Below are positions 34,683-42,992 of a stretch of 64,000 bases of DNA, one piece after another. The first letter of the stretch is position 1, and the number at the start of each line of letters is the position of its first letter. The position numbers and the translations under genes are program-made. The notes beneath the pieces were generated by a model. That model was not told the DNA's origin. It ran no database searches and saw only the letters and a list, made by a program, of their open reading frames with translations. The stretch is from Knoellia locipacati (GTDB lineage: Bacteria > Actinomycetota > Actinomycetes > Actinomycetales > Dermatophilaceae), in NCBI RefSeq assembly GCF_007992835.1, contig NZ_BKBA01000009.1, positions 372,001 through 436,000 of the forward strand. The letters are read 5' to 3'.

Positions 34683-36389
34683 TCAGAAGAGCCCGACGAC
34701 GTTGCCGTCGGCGTCGAGGTCGATGGAGGCCGCAGCGGGGTGCTTCGGCAGCCCGGGCATGGTGCGCATCTCACCGCTGATCGCATAGACGTAGCCGGCT
34801 CCGGCCGCGACCCGGACCTCGCGCACCGGCATGCGCCAGCCGCGCGGATCCCCGCGCAGTGTCGGGTCCGACGAGATCGACAGGTGCGTCTTGGCGATGA
34901 CGACCGGGAAGGCGCCGTAGCCGAGCACCTCGAACCGCGCGAGGTCCTTGGCGGCGACGTCGGAGAAGTCCACGCCGTCCGCGCCGTAGACCCGGGTCGC
35001 GACGGCCTCGATCTTGTCGCGCAGCGGCGCGTCGAGCTCGTAGGTGTGGCGGAGCTCGTGCGGGTCCTCGCAGGCCTCGGCGACGACGGCGGCGAGGTCG
35101 GTGGCGCCCTTGCCCCCGTCGAGGACGTGGGTGGAGACGGCGACCCGGGCCCCCATCTCCTGCGCGATCTCGGCGACGACGGCGAGCTCGGAGTCGTGGT
35201 CGGTCGGGAAGGCGTTGACGGCGACGACGGGAGGGATGCCGAAGGACCGGACGATCTCGATGTGCCGGCGCAGGTTGGCCGTGCCGGCACGCACCGCGTC
35301 GGGGTCCTCGAGCACCATCTCCGGTGGCAGTGGGCGACCGGCCACGACGGTGAAGCGGCCGGAGTGCGCCTTGAGCGAGCGCACGGTCGCGACGAGAACG
35401 GCGGCGTCGGGCGCCAGGCCCGAGACCCGGCACTTGAGGTTGACGAACCTCTCGGCGCCCATGTCCGAGCCGAAGCCCGCCTCGGTGAGCAGGTAGTCGC
35501 CTGTGTGGATCCCGATGCGGTCGGCGACGACCGACGAGTTGCCCGTGGCGATGTTGCCGAACGGTCCGGTGTGGACGAGGACCGGGGTGTTCTCGGTGGT
35601 CTGCAGGAGGTTCGGCATGAGCGCGTCCTTGAGGATGACCGCCATCGCGCCGGCGGCGTGGAGGTCCTCGGCCGTGACGGGTCGGCCGCCGAAGGTGAAG
35701 CCGACGACGATGCGGCCGAGCCGCTCCCGCAGGTCGGCCAGCGACGACGCGAGCGACAGCACCACCATGACCTCGCTCGCGGCCGTGATGTCGAACCCGG
35801 ACTGCCGCGGCACGCCGTCGATCCGGGCGCCGAGCCCCTCGACGACGCTGCGAAGCGCGCGGTCGTTGACGTCGAGCACCCGGCGCCACGAGATGTTGCG
35901 GGGGTCGATGTCGAGCTCGTTGCCGTGGTGCAGGGAGTTGTCGAGCATGGCGGCAAGCAGGTTGTGAGCGGCCGTCACGGCGTGGAAGTCCCCGGTGAGG
36001 TGCAGGTTGAGCGACTCCATCGGCAGGACCTGGCTGAACCCGGCACCCGCGGCGCCACCCTTGATCCCGAAGGTCGGCCCCATCGACGGCTGCCGCAGGG
36101 CGAGGGTCGCGCGGTGCCCGAGCTGGGCGAGCCCCTGTGCCAGCCCGACCGCCGTCGTCGTCTTGCCCTCCCCGAGTGGCGTCGGGGTGATGGCCGTGAT
36201 GACGACGTAGCGCGCCCGCGGACGGTCGGCCAGGTCCTGCTCGGCCGCCAGCTGGATTTTGGCGACGTGCCGTCCGTAGGGCTCCAGCCTCTCGAGGGGT
36301 ATGCCGGCCACGCGGGCGACCGCGTCGATCGGCTCGAGGTGGGCGGCCCGGGCGATGGCGAGGTCCGAGGGTGGGGCGGCACTGGTCAT
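34683..36389 (-). CDS. fhs: Formate-tetrahydrofolate ligase
   Basis: 568 residues, full length. The ATP loop is TPTPLGEGKTTTAVGLAQGL, followed by the signature QPSMGPTFGIKGGAAGAGFSQV and later SDMGAERFVNLKC. It joins formate to tetrahydrofolate at the cost of ATP, giving 10-formyl-THF in the cytoplasm. Start at ATG 36389 (MTSAAPPSDL). It forms a unit with the SulP gene. A DevR-like site 36 bases upstream suggests induction in low oxygen, when formate might serve as one-carbon source or the reaction might run backwards to make ATP. Confidence 0.95.
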   Translation of the reverse strand: MTSAAPPSDLAIARAAHLEPIDAVARVAGIPLERLEPYGRHVAKIQLAAEQDLADRPRARYVVITAITPTPLGEGKTTTAVGLAQGLAQLGHRATLALRQPSMGPTFGIKGGAAGAGFSQVLPMESLNLHLTGDFHAVTAAHNLLAAMLDNSLHHGNELDIDPRNISWRRVLDVNDRALRSVVEGLGARIDGVPRQSGFDITAASEVMVVLSLASSLADLRERLGRIVVGFTFGGRPVTAEDLHAAGAMAVILKDALMPNLLQTTENTPVLVHTGPFGNIATGNSSVVADRIGIHTGDYLLTEAGFGSDMGAERFVNLKCRVSGLAPDAAVLVATVRSLKAHSGRFTVVAGRPLPPEMVLEDPDAVRAGTANLRRHIEIVRSFGIPPVVAVNAFPTDHDSELAVVAEIAQEMGARVAVSTHVLDGGKGATDLAAVVAEACEDPHELRHTYELDAPLRDKIEAVATRVYGADGVDFSDVAAKDLARFEVLGYGAFPVVIAKTHLSISSDPTLRGDPRGWRMPVREVRVAAGAGYVYAISGEMRTMPGLPKHPAAASIDLDADGNVVGLF

Positions 36390-36424
36390 GGCACCACGGT
36401 CCTCCTCGCGACGCCCCACGTCAC

Positions 36425-36440
36425 GGGACAAAGGGCCCGT
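36425..36440. promoter_or_regulatory. DevR/DosR-like box 5, weaker
   Basis: GGGACAAAGGGCCCGT in the divergent gap between fhs (start 36389) and the M28 peptidase (start 36531). It keeps GGGAC and GGGCCC but loses the CCTGT end. Confidence 0.5.
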
Positions 36441-36530
36441 CGGGCTATGGCCGCACCCTGACCGCGTGTCCTAGCGTGAAGGAGATCAGGGTCGGGCCCC
36501 GTGTCCGCCCCCACAACGGAGTGGATGATC

Positions 36531-38168
36531 ATGAGCGAACCGCGTCGAGCCCGGACCCGCACGATCCGCCTGGCGGCCCTGGTGGCCGTCGCCGCACTCA
36601 CCACGGCACTGTCGGCGCAGACCGCGTCGGCGAAGCCGTCGGAGTCGTGCGCGAACCGCAACAACAACACCTACGAGAAGCTCCTCGAGTGCGTCACCCT
36701 CGACGGCGTTCGTGCGCACCAGGCCGCACTGCAGAAGATCGCCGACAACAGCGACGACCCCGTCTACCCGGGGACGCGCGCCGCGGGGACGGTCGGCTAC
36801 GACCGCAGCGTCGACTACGTCGCCGGTCTCCTTCGCGGGGCCGGCTACCAGGTGACGCTGGACCCGGTCGACATCACCTTCAACTTCCCAGCCAAGCTGC
36901 GTCAGCTGACCCCGGCGCCGGCGGCCGACTACGAGACCGGCGTCTTCACGGGCAGCGGCTCGGGTGAGGTGCAGGGCACCGTCATCCCCGTCGACGTCCA
37001 CCTCACCCCGCCACGGGCCTCGACCAGTGGCTGCGAGGCCGCCGACTTCGTGGGGCTCGACTTCAGCGGCCCCCGGGACATCGCCCTCGTCCAGCGCGGG
37101 ACCTGCTTCTTCGGGACGAAGGCCTACTACGCCGAGCAGGCCGGCGCCGAGGCCGTCGTCATCATGAACCAGGGCAACACCCCGGACCGCTCAGGACTCA
37201 TCGTGGCCGACGCCACGAGCGTGGACGACCCCATCCCCGGCGCCCCCGGACCGGTGACGCACGGCATCCCCGTCGTCGGGGCGAGCTTCGCCGACGGTGA
37301 GCTGCTCGCGCGACCCGGCTCGACGGCATACGTGCAGGTCCTGCCGGCGGAGACGCGCAGCGACGTCAACGTCATCGCGGAGCTGCCGGGCAGGAACACG
37401 GACAACGTCGTCATGGCGGGTGCCCACCTCGACAGCGTGATCGAGGGGCCCGGCATCAACGACAACGGCTCCGGGTCCGCCGCGCTGCTCGAGACCGCAC
37501 TGAAGATGGCCAAGCTCAAGCCCGAGAACACGGTGCGGTTCGGCTGGTGGGCGGCCGAGGAGCAGGGACTCGTCGGTTCGGCCGACTACGTCACCGGGCT
37601 CTCCGCCAAGGAACGCGGCCGGATCGCCATGTACATGAACTACGACATGGTCGGGTCGCCCAACTCCATCTTCATGGTCTACGACGCCGACGAGTCGACG
37701 TTCGAGGCACCCGTGCCGGTGCCGGCAGGCTCGGCGGCCATCGAGGACGTCTACGAGTCCTTCTACACGAAGCTGGGTGTGCCCTACGACGACACCGAGT
37801 TCTCGGGTCGCAGCGACTACGAGGCCTTCATCAACGCAGGGATCCCGTCGAGTGGCCTCTTCACCGGCGCCGAGGAGATCAAGTCGCCTGCGCAACAGGC
37901 GATCTGGGGCGGCACGGCCGGCGAGGCGTTCGACCCGTGCTACCACGCGGCCTGCGACACGTACGCCAACGTGGACCTGCACGCACTCGAGGTCAACAGC
38001 GACCTCATCGCCTTCGCCATGCTCACCTTCGCGTACTCGACGGAGTCCGTGAACGGCGTGCGCGGCCAGAAGGTGCCGGGACCGGCGTTCACGCTGCCCG
38101 TGCCCGCCGGTCCGGAGGGCACGTTCGCCGGTGAGGCCGGCGGTCTGGCCCCCGGCGCGGCCGGCTGA
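36531..38168 (+). CDS. Secreted M28-family zinc aminopeptidase with PA domain
   Basis: 545 residues. Signal peptide: Arg-rich start, hydrophobic LAALVAVAALTTALS and cleavage after TASA. A protease-associated insert (about 150-260, GLDFSGPRDIALVQRGTCFFGTKAYYAEQAGAEAVVIMNQG) precedes the catalytic part. Zinc ligands: H/D in VMAGAHLDSVIEGPGINDNGSG, E in WAAEEQGLVGS, D in NYDMVGS, and H in YHAACDTY. It probably releases N-terminal residues from extracellular peptides. Start chosen at ATG 36531, nine bases after GGAG; ATG 36525 is an alternative. Confidence 0.93.
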   Translation: MSEPRRARTRTIRLAALVAVAALTTALSAQTASAKPSESCANRNNNTYEKLLECVTLDGVRAHQAALQKIADNSDDPVYPGTRAAGTVGYDRSVDYVAGLLRGAGYQVTLDPVDITFNFPAKLRQLTPAPAADYETGVFTGSGSGEVQGTVIPVDVHLTPPRASTSGCEAADFVGLDFSGPRDIALVQRGTCFFGTKAYYAEQAGAEAVVIMNQGNTPDRSGLIVADATSVDDPIPGAPGPVTHGIPVVGASFADGELLARPGSTAYVQVLPAETRSDVNVIAELPGRNTDNVVMAGAHLDSVIEGPGINDNGSGSAALLETALKMAKLKPENTVRFGWWAAEEQGLVGSADYVTGLSAKERGRIAMYMNYDMVGSPNSIFMVYDADESTFEAPVPVPAGSAAIEDVYESFYTKLGVPYDDTEFSGRSDYEAFINAGIPSSGLFTGAEEIKSPAQQAIWGGTAGEAFDPCYHAACDTYANVDLHALEVNSDLIAFAMLTFAYSTESVNGVRGQKVPGPAFTLPVPAGPEGTFAGEAGGLAPGAAG

Positions 38169-38193
38169 CACCGACAGGTCCACCACCGCGAGC

Positions 38194-38228
38194 GGCCCCT
38201 GGCGCGCACCCCGCGCGCCGGGGCCTTT
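38194..38228 (+). terminator. Intrinsic-type terminator after the M28 gene
   Basis: GGCCCC and GGCGCGC pair with GCGCGCC and GGGGCC (13 pairs, one bulged T), followed by TTTC. It lies 26 bases beyond the peptidase stop. Confidence 0.75.
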
Positions 38229-38237
38229 CGCGTGCCC

Positions 38238-38253
38238 GGGACCTTCGCCCTGT
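38238..38253 (+). promoter_or_regulatory. DevR/DosR-like box 6
   Basis: GGGACCTTCGCCCTGT, one base shorter in the middle than the other boxes. It sits 46 bases before the lipoprotein gene at 38300. Confidence 0.6.
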
Positions 38254-38299
38254 CGTCGAGGCACGGCCTCGCGGTCCACTGGTCGTGGAGGTCGATGAC

Positions 38300-38632
38300 A
38301 TGAGTGCGAGATGGCGAGCCGTGTGTGTCGGAGCCGTCGTGCTGCTGCTCCTCGGCGCCTGTGCGGCGTCGGGCAACGAGAGCGCAGGGACCGCGGCCGG
38401 GCAGCCGAACTTCTGGCCGGGGCTGTGGCACGGGCTGATCAGCCCGATCACCTTCCTCGTCTCGCTGTTCCGCGACGACGTCGGGATCTACGAGGTGCGC
38501 AACTCGGGTGCCTGGTACGACTTCGGCTTCATGGTCGGGGTGTCGATCGCCTTCGGGTCGACGGCCCGCGCCGGTGCGGGCTCGTCCCGGCGCCGCGAGA
38601 CCTCAGGGAAGAAGGTTGTCGACCGTGGGTGA
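38300..38632 (+). CDS. Small lipoprotein of unknown function
   Basis: 110 residues. A short signal with lipobox LLGAC places the acylated cysteine near residue 22. The mature part has WPGLWHGLISPITFLVSLFRDDVGIYEVRN and a second hydrophobic stretch (DFGFMVGVSIAFGS), then a basic tail. I do not recognise a known domain. GGAGG precedes ATG 38300, and a DevR-like box lies just upstream. The next membrane protein gene overlaps its end by eight bases. Confidence 0.75.
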   Translation: MSARWRAVCVGAVVLLLLGACAASGNESAGTAAGQPNFWPGLWHGLISPITFLVSLFRDDVGIYEVRNSGAWYDFGFMVGVSIAFGSTARAGAGSSRRRETSGKKVVDRG

Positions 38633-39026
38633 GTGGGAGGACCGTCGCCCGCCCCGCGCCACCACCGTGGTCGGCGCGCTCTACCTCGTCGCCGCGGGCA
38701 GCCACGTGGGACTGGTGAGCGCGGACCCCACGGTCTACCGATCCTTCGCCGAGAGAGGGCTGTTCGCGTTCGTCCGTTCGGGGTGGACCGACGTCGTCAT
38801 GGCCTCGCCGCGCTCGTGGATCTACGCCCTCGCGGCGGGTGAGGCCACCCTCGGCGCACTCCTGCTCAGCGGTGGTCGCGTCGCGCGCCTGGGTTGGGTC
38901 GGCGTGCTCGTCTTCCACGCACTGCTGCTCCTCTTCGGTTGGGGCTTCTGGCTGTATGCCGTCCCCGCCAACGTGCTGCTCGGTTGGCTCGCGCGCCGCG
39001 ACTGGCCGCGCCTGCGCGGGACCTAG
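38625..39026 (+). CDS. Small membrane protein, about four segments
   Basis: 133 residues from GTG 38625. Hydrophobic segments include TVVGALYLVAAGSHVGLV, SWIYALAAGEATLGALLL, VGVLVFHALLLLFGWGFW and VPANVLLGWLA. A DoxX-like or related quinone-region fold is possible but not demonstrable by eye. It is coupled to the lipoprotein gene, and the next DevR-like box overlaps its last codons, so the cluster is tightly packed. Confidence 0.7.
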   Translation: MGEWEDRRPPRATTVVGALYLVAAGSHVGLVSADPTVYRSFAERGLFAFVRSGWTDVVMASPRSWIYALAAGEATLGALLLSGGRVARLGWVGVLVFHALLLLFGWGFWLYAVPANVLLGWLARRDWPRLRGT

Positions 39027-39034
39027 TGCCCTGT
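39018..39034 (+). promoter_or_regulatory. DevR/DosR-like box 7
   Basis: GGGACCTAGTGCCCTGT overlaps the stop codon of the preceding membrane protein gene and lies 57 bases before the sulfide:quinone reductase-like gene, so it probably drives the sulfur trio. Confidence 0.65.
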
Positions 39035-39090
39035 GGGCCACTCCCCCGGGCTCGTAGCGTCGACAGTGCAGACGAAGGGAGCAGGTCAAG

Positions 39091-40356
39091 GTGAAGAAGC
39101 TACTGGTGCTCGGCGGAGGAACGGCCGGGACGATGGTCGTCAACAAGCTGAGACGCCGGCTCCCGGTGTCGGAGTGGGAGATCACCGTCGTCGACCGTGA
39201 CGACGAGCAGCGCTACCAGCCCGGCTACCTGTTCCTGCCGTTCGGCACCTACTCCGCCGACATGGTGGGGCGGAAGCGCCACACGCTCATCCCCGACGGG
39301 GTCGAGATGGTGCTCGCGGAGATCGACCGGGTCGAGGCCGAGGCCGACACGGTGCACCTCGAGGACGGGCGCGCCCTCCCCTACGACTACCTCGTCATCG
39401 CTACGGGGACGACTCCCCGGCCCGACCAGACGCCGGGGATGCTCGGCGAGCAGTGGCGCCGCAGCGTGTTCGACTTCTACACCTTCGAGGGAGCCCGCGC
39501 ACTCGCCCACGCACTGCCGGCCTTCGACCACGGACGCCTCGTCGTCCACATCACCGAGATGCCGATCAAGTGCCCGGTGGCTCCCCTCGAGTTCGCCTTC
39601 CTCGCGGACTCCTGGCTCCGCAAGCGCGGCGTGCGTGACCGCGTCGAGCTCGTCTACGTGACCCCACTCTCTGAGGCGTTCACCCAGCCCATCGCGGCCC
39701 AGCACCTCGGCGCCATGCTCGAGGAGCGCAAGATCCTCGTCGAGCCCGACTTCATGATCGAGCGCGTCGACAACGACCGGAAGTCCATCGTCTCCTTCGA
39801 CGAACGCGAGATCCCGTTCGACCTGCTCGTGACGATCCCGCTCAACATGGGCGCGGACTTCGTCGCGCGGTCAGGTCTGGGCGACGAGCTCAACTACGTC
39901 TCGGTCGACAAGGGCACGCTCCGGTCCACCGCCCACGCCAACGTGTTCGCCCTCGGCGACGCCTCGAACATTCCTGCCTCGAAGGCCGGATCCGTCGCCC
40001 ACTTCTCCGTCGAGGTCTTCGTCAAGAACTTCCTCCAGCTCATCGACGGCAAGCCGATGACCGGGTCGTTCGACGGGCACGCCAACTGCTTCGTGGAGTC
40101 AGGCCACGGCAAGGGCCTGCTCATCGACTTCAACTACGACACGCAGCCCCTTCCCGGCAGGTACCCGCTGCCCGTGGTCGGGCCGCTCGGCCTGCTCAAG
40201 GAGACCCGGGCCAACCACCTCGGGAAGCTCGCCTTCCGCTGGGTCTACTGGAACGTCCTCCTCCCCGGCCGGCCCCTGCCGCTACCGGCCCTCATGTCCA
40301 TGGCCGGCAAGGTCGCGCCGGTCGACACCCCCACCACAGCTGCATCCAAGGAGTGA
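39091..40356 (+). CDS. Sulfide:quinone oxidoreductase-like flavoprotein
   Basis: 421 residues from GTG 39091. FAD fold LLVLGGGTAGTMVVNKLRR, closing motif VFALGDASNIPASKAGS. Two cysteines, C161 in PIKCPVAPLEFAF and C333 in HANCFVESG, match the two redox cysteines of sulfide:quinone reductases; a third conserved Cys of some types is missing. C-terminal amphipathic helices (RWVYWNVLLPGRPLPLP) may bind the membrane. Predicted: oxidises sulfide to polysulfide or persulfide with electrons to menaquinone. Downstream genes encode sulfur carriers, which supports this over NDH-2. Confidence 0.82.
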   Translation: MKKLLVLGGGTAGTMVVNKLRRRLPVSEWEITVVDRDDEQRYQPGYLFLPFGTYSADMVGRKRHTLIPDGVEMVLAEIDRVEAEADTVHLEDGRALPYDYLVIATGTTPRPDQTPGMLGEQWRRSVFDFYTFEGARALAHALPAFDHGRLVVHITEMPIKCPVAPLEFAFLADSWLRKRGVRDRVELVYVTPLSEAFTQPIAAQHLGAMLEERKILVEPDFMIERVDNDRKSIVSFDEREIPFDLLVTIPLNMGADFVARSGLGDELNYVSVDKGTLRSTAHANVFALGDASNIPASKAGSVAHFSVEVFVKNFLQLIDGKPMTGSFDGHANCFVESGHGKGLLIDFNYDTQPLPGRYPLPVVGPLGLLKETRANHLGKLAFRWVYWNVLLPGRPLPLPALMSMAGKVAPVDTPTTAASKE

Positions 40357-40361
40357 GCACG

Positions 40362-40676
40362 ATGCCCGTCACGACCATCGACAACCGACCGGTGCACGTC
40401 AACGAGGAGGGCTTCCTCACCGAGCCCGCCGAGTGGGACGAGTCGTTGGGCACCGCCCTGGCCGCCCAGATCGGCCTCGAGCTCGGTGACGAGCACTGGA
40501 AGGCGATCCGCTTCCTGCGCGAGGACTACGCGACCCGCGGCGAGACCCCGACGCTGCGACGCGTCACGGTCGCGGGCGGCATACCGACCAAGGACCTGTT
40601 CCGGCTCTTCCCGAGCAAGCCCGCCAAGAAGCTCGCCTACGTCGCCGGCCTGCCCAAGCCGCACGGCTGCGTCTGA
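40362..40676 (+). CDS. tusE: DsrC/TusE-family sulfur-carrier protein
   Basis: 104 residues. The C-terminus AYVAGLPKPHGCV carries the family's penultimate cysteine (C103), which takes persulfide sulfur. The second DsrC cysteine, eleven residues upstream, is an Ala here, so it cannot form the trisulfide used by dissimilatory sulfite reductase; it is TusE-like in that respect. GGFLTEPAEWD-like and GETPTLRRVTV segments fit the family. AAGGAG lies at the end of the reductase gene, with five bases between stop and start. It likely accepts sulfur from the reductase or the DsrE-like partner. Confidence 0.87.
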   Translation: MPVTTIDNRPVHVNEEGFLTEPAEWDESLGTALAAQIGLELGDEHWKAIRFLREDYATRGETPTLRRVTVAGGIPTKDLFRLFPSKPAKKLAYVAGLPKPHGCV

Positions 40677-40713
40677 GTGCGCCGACACCACCCACCCGAC
40701 CGAAAGGCACACC

Positions 40714-41229
40714 ATGACCGCCACCGACACCGCACCCGCCATCGTCCCGAGCTTCGACACCCCGTCGAGCACCGGTCGCAAGCTGGCGATCATCTGCTCC
40801 AAGGGCAGTCTCGACATGGCCTACCCGGGGCTGATCCTGGCCAACGCCGCGCTGGGCGAAGGCGTGGAGACCCACATGTTCTTCACGTTCTGGGGCTTCG
40901 ACATCATCAACAAGAAGACGATGGGTGACCTCAAGTTCACCCCGCTCGGCAACACCGCGACCCACATGCCGCAGGGGCTCGGCGGGATCCCCGGCGTCAC
41001 CCACATGGCCACCTCGAAGCTCAAGAAGTCGATCGCCGACCTCGACGTGCCCGAGGTCCCCGAGTTCCTCGAGCAGATCGTCGCCTCGGGCGGCCACCTC
41101 TGGGGCTGCCGGATGTCCGCGGACATGAACCACCTCACCGAGGATGACCTCTACAACGAGGTCGAGGCCATCATCAGTGCCAGCGACTTCATCGAGAAGA
41201 CCGAGGGCGCCCAGCTGCTCTTCATCTGA
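40714..41229 (+). CDS. DsrE2-like sulfur transfer protein
   Basis: 171 residues. The fold of DsrE/DsrF/DrsH proteins appears in KLAIICSKGSLDMAYPGLILANAALGEGVETHMFFTFWGFDII, with C28 near the N-terminus and C132 in GGHLWGCRMSADMN; the latter sits at the usual reactive position. DsrE2 proteins receive and pass persulfide sulfur, often with TusA; here the partner would be the DsrC/TusE-like protein. Third gene of the sulfur trio downstream of box 7. No rhodanese or Hdr genes follow. Confidence 0.87.
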   Translation: MTATDTAPAIVPSFDTPSSTGRKLAIICSKGSLDMAYPGLILANAALGEGVETHMFFTFWGFDIINKKTMGDLKFTPLGNTATHMPQGLGGIPGVTHMATSKLKKSIADLDVPEVPEFLEQIVASGGHLWGCRMSADMNHLTEDDLYNEVEAIISASDFIEKTEGAQLLFI

Positions 41230-41249
41230 GCCGGCGCGACCACGGCGCC

Positions 41250-42062
41250 TCACCCCAGGGTGGAGCTGTGGTCGGGCACGTAGGTCGTCTGCTCACGGGG
41301 CGGGCGCTCGTAGCCCCGCGGCGCCGGGCGGTCGGGCAGCACCAGCGTCGGCGGCGGCACCTCGACGTACGGGATCGTCGAGAGCAGGTGCGCGATCATG
41401 TTGAGCCGGGCGCGCTTCTTGGAGTCGGACTCGACGACGTACCAAGGTGCCTCGGGGATGTCGGTGTGCACCATCATCTCGTCCTTGGCGCGGGAGTAGT
41501 CCTCCCAGCGGGTGATCGACTCGAGGTCCATCGGTGAGAGCTTCCACTGGCGCATCGGGTCGCTCAGCCTGGACCTGAAGCGCCGCTGCTGCTCGGCGTC
41601 GCTCACCGAGAACCAGTACTTGCGCAGGAGGATCCCGTCCTCGACCAGCAACCGTTCGAAGATCGGGCACTGGTGCAGGAACCGGCGGTAGTCGTCCGGC
41701 GTGCAGTAGCCCATGACGCGCTCCACCCCGGCGCGGTTGTACCAGGACCGGTCGAACAGCGTGATCTCACCGGCGGCGGGCAGGTGCTCGATGTAGCGCT
41801 GGAAGTACCACTGGCTCTGCTCCCGCTCGGTCGGCCTCGGCAGCGCGGCGATCCGGACGTTGCGTGGGCTGAGGTACTCGGCGATCCGCTGGATGGTGCC
41901 GCCCTTGCCCGCGGCGTCACGTCCCTCGAAGATCACGACGATGCGGAGGCCCTCGGCCTTGACCCACTCCTGCACCTTGACCAGCTCGGCCTGGAGGCGG
42001 AGCAGCTCGGCCTCGTATGCCGTGGTGCTGAGGGATCCGGCGTCTCGCGGGGGCGCTGCCAT
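41250..42062 (-). CDS. ppk2: Polyphosphate kinase 2 family protein, copy 1
   Basis: 270 residues. Walker A is IFEGRDAAGKGGTIQRI, Walker B LFDRSWYNRAGVERVMGY, and the lid region FRSRLSDPMRQWKLSPMD. PPK2 enzymes use polyphosphate to phosphorylate nucleotides or the reverse. The motifs and length fit class I (nucleoside diphosphate substrates). Start chosen at ATG 42062. It is convergent with the sulfur trio and ends 20 bases from it. A second, more distant PPK2 gene lies at 47746-48645. Confidence 0.92.
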   Translation of the reverse strand: MAAPPRDAGSLSTTAYEAELLRLQAELVKVQEWVKAEGLRIVVIFEGRDAAGKGGTIQRIAEYLSPRNVRIAALPRPTEREQSQWYFQRYIEHLPAAGEITLFDRSWYNRAGVERVMGYCTPDDYRRFLHQCPIFERLLVEDGILLRKYWFSVSDAEQQRRFRSRLSDPMRQWKLSPMDLESITRWEDYSRAKDEMMVHTDIPEAPWYVVESDSKKRARLNMIAHLLSTIPYVEVPPPTLVLPDRPAPRGYERPPREQTTYVPDHSSTLG

Positions 42063-42113
42063 GCACCGATCGTAGGGCGGTGCCCGCACGGCCGCCCGGG
42101 TCCGGACGAAGCC

Positions 42114-42575
42114 TCAGTCGGTGACGAGGTCCTCGATCCGCTCGAGCGTCCTCTCCATGTTGCGCCGGGTCGTCGTCGCCATCCGCCGGACCGCCGGCCG
42201 ACCTGGCCACGCCTCGGTGCTGATGTCCCACGTCTCCCGGACGAGAGTGCCGGCCTCGACGGGCTCGAGCTCGTAGCGCCACGTCCGCCCGGTGAACAGC
42301 AGCGAGAGAGGGAACGGCGCGAGGGTGCGCCAGGCGATGCGACGGTCGTCGACGAGCTCGACCACCTCGTTGCGCGTCGAGTACCTCGCGCCCAGCTTCA
42401 TGTCCATCCCGAACGAGTCGCCCAGCCGCAGCCGCCGCCCGCCCGAGCGTGCCCGCTGCACCGTGCCCGAGCCGTCGATGTCGAGGTGCCGGGCCGGGTC
42501 GACCAGCAGGTCGAAGATCTCGCCGGCGGGGGCGGGGATGAGGCGTTCGACGCTCACGCTGTCACGGTCGGTCAT
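42114..42575 (-). CDS. SRPBCC-family (START-like) protein
   Basis: 153 residues. The opening SVSVERLIPAPAGEIFDLLVDPARHLDIDGSG is typical of the hydrophobic-cavity SRPBCC fold, followed by TWRYELEPVEAGTLVRETWD and a long C-terminal helix ending RIEDLVTD. No ligand or enzyme activity can be assigned. It stands on the same strand as ppk2, 51 bases upstream of it. Confidence 0.8.
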   Translation of the reverse strand: MTDRDSVSVERLIPAPAGEIFDLLVDPARHLDIDGSGTVQRARSGGRRLRLGDSFGMDMKLGARYSTRNEVVELVDDRRIAWRTLAPFPLSLLFTGRTWRYELEPVEAGTLVRETWDISTEAWPGRPAVRRMATTTRRNMERTLERIEDLVTD

Positions 42576-42613
42576 GGGGCTCAGGCTACGTGCGGCCCGA
42601 GCAGCTCCTCACG

Positions 42614-42934
42614 TCAGGCCATGCGGTCGCGCCGACGCAGCCGGTCCATCTCGGCCGCGATCCGGCCGGGCCCGGGCTCCGGCGACAGGACGTCCCAGGC
42701 GTGGAAGACCAGCCCGATCCCCCAGCCGAGCAGGGGGAAGACCGGCCAGAAGAAGCCGGCCCCCGTGGAGTACCAGATGCCCACGAGGAGCACGTTGACC
42801 ATGACGTAGGCCAGCACGTGCGCCGTGAGCGCCCGTTTGTCCTGCAGCCGCTTGACGGCCCGCTCCCTCAGCTCACGCTCGTCATCGGTCGTTCCACCCG
42901 TCAGGTCTCGCGTCGACTCCGACATCTCGACCAT
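42614..42934 (-). CDS. 2TM-domain membrane protein
   Basis: 106 residues. A basic amphipathic segment (RERAVKRLQDKRALTAHVLAYVMVNVLLVGIWYS) is followed by a second membrane stretch, FWPVFPLLGWGIGLVFHAWDVL: the common 2TM domain found alone or on histidine kinases. Function unknown. An overlapping GGAGAGGAG supports ATG 42934; ATG 42925 is possible. A DevR-like site lies 44 bases upstream. Confidence 0.78.
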   Translation of the reverse strand: MVEMSESTRDLTGGTTDDERELRERAVKRLQDKRALTAHVLAYVMVNVLLVGIWYSTGAGFFWPVFPLLGWGIGLVFHAWDVLSPEPGPGRIAAEMDRLRRRDRMA

Positions 42935-42977
42935 CTCCTCTCCCCTCCAGCATCCACCCGGGCATCCGGCACGGGAG

Positions 42978-42991
42978 GGGACGTTGGTCCT
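42978..42991. promoter_or_regulatory. DevR/DosR-like box 8, weaker
   Basis: GGGACGTTGGTCCT, a good short palindrome in the divergent gap between the 2TM gene and the NTF2-like gene. The CCCTGT end is lost. Confidence 0.5.
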
Positions 42992-42992
42992 T

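Noticed and set aside
33399-36461. 1020-residue open frame opposite SulP and fhs
   Set aside because: Runs antisense through two well-recognised genes; Arg/Glu/His-rich shadow of high-GC coding sequence.
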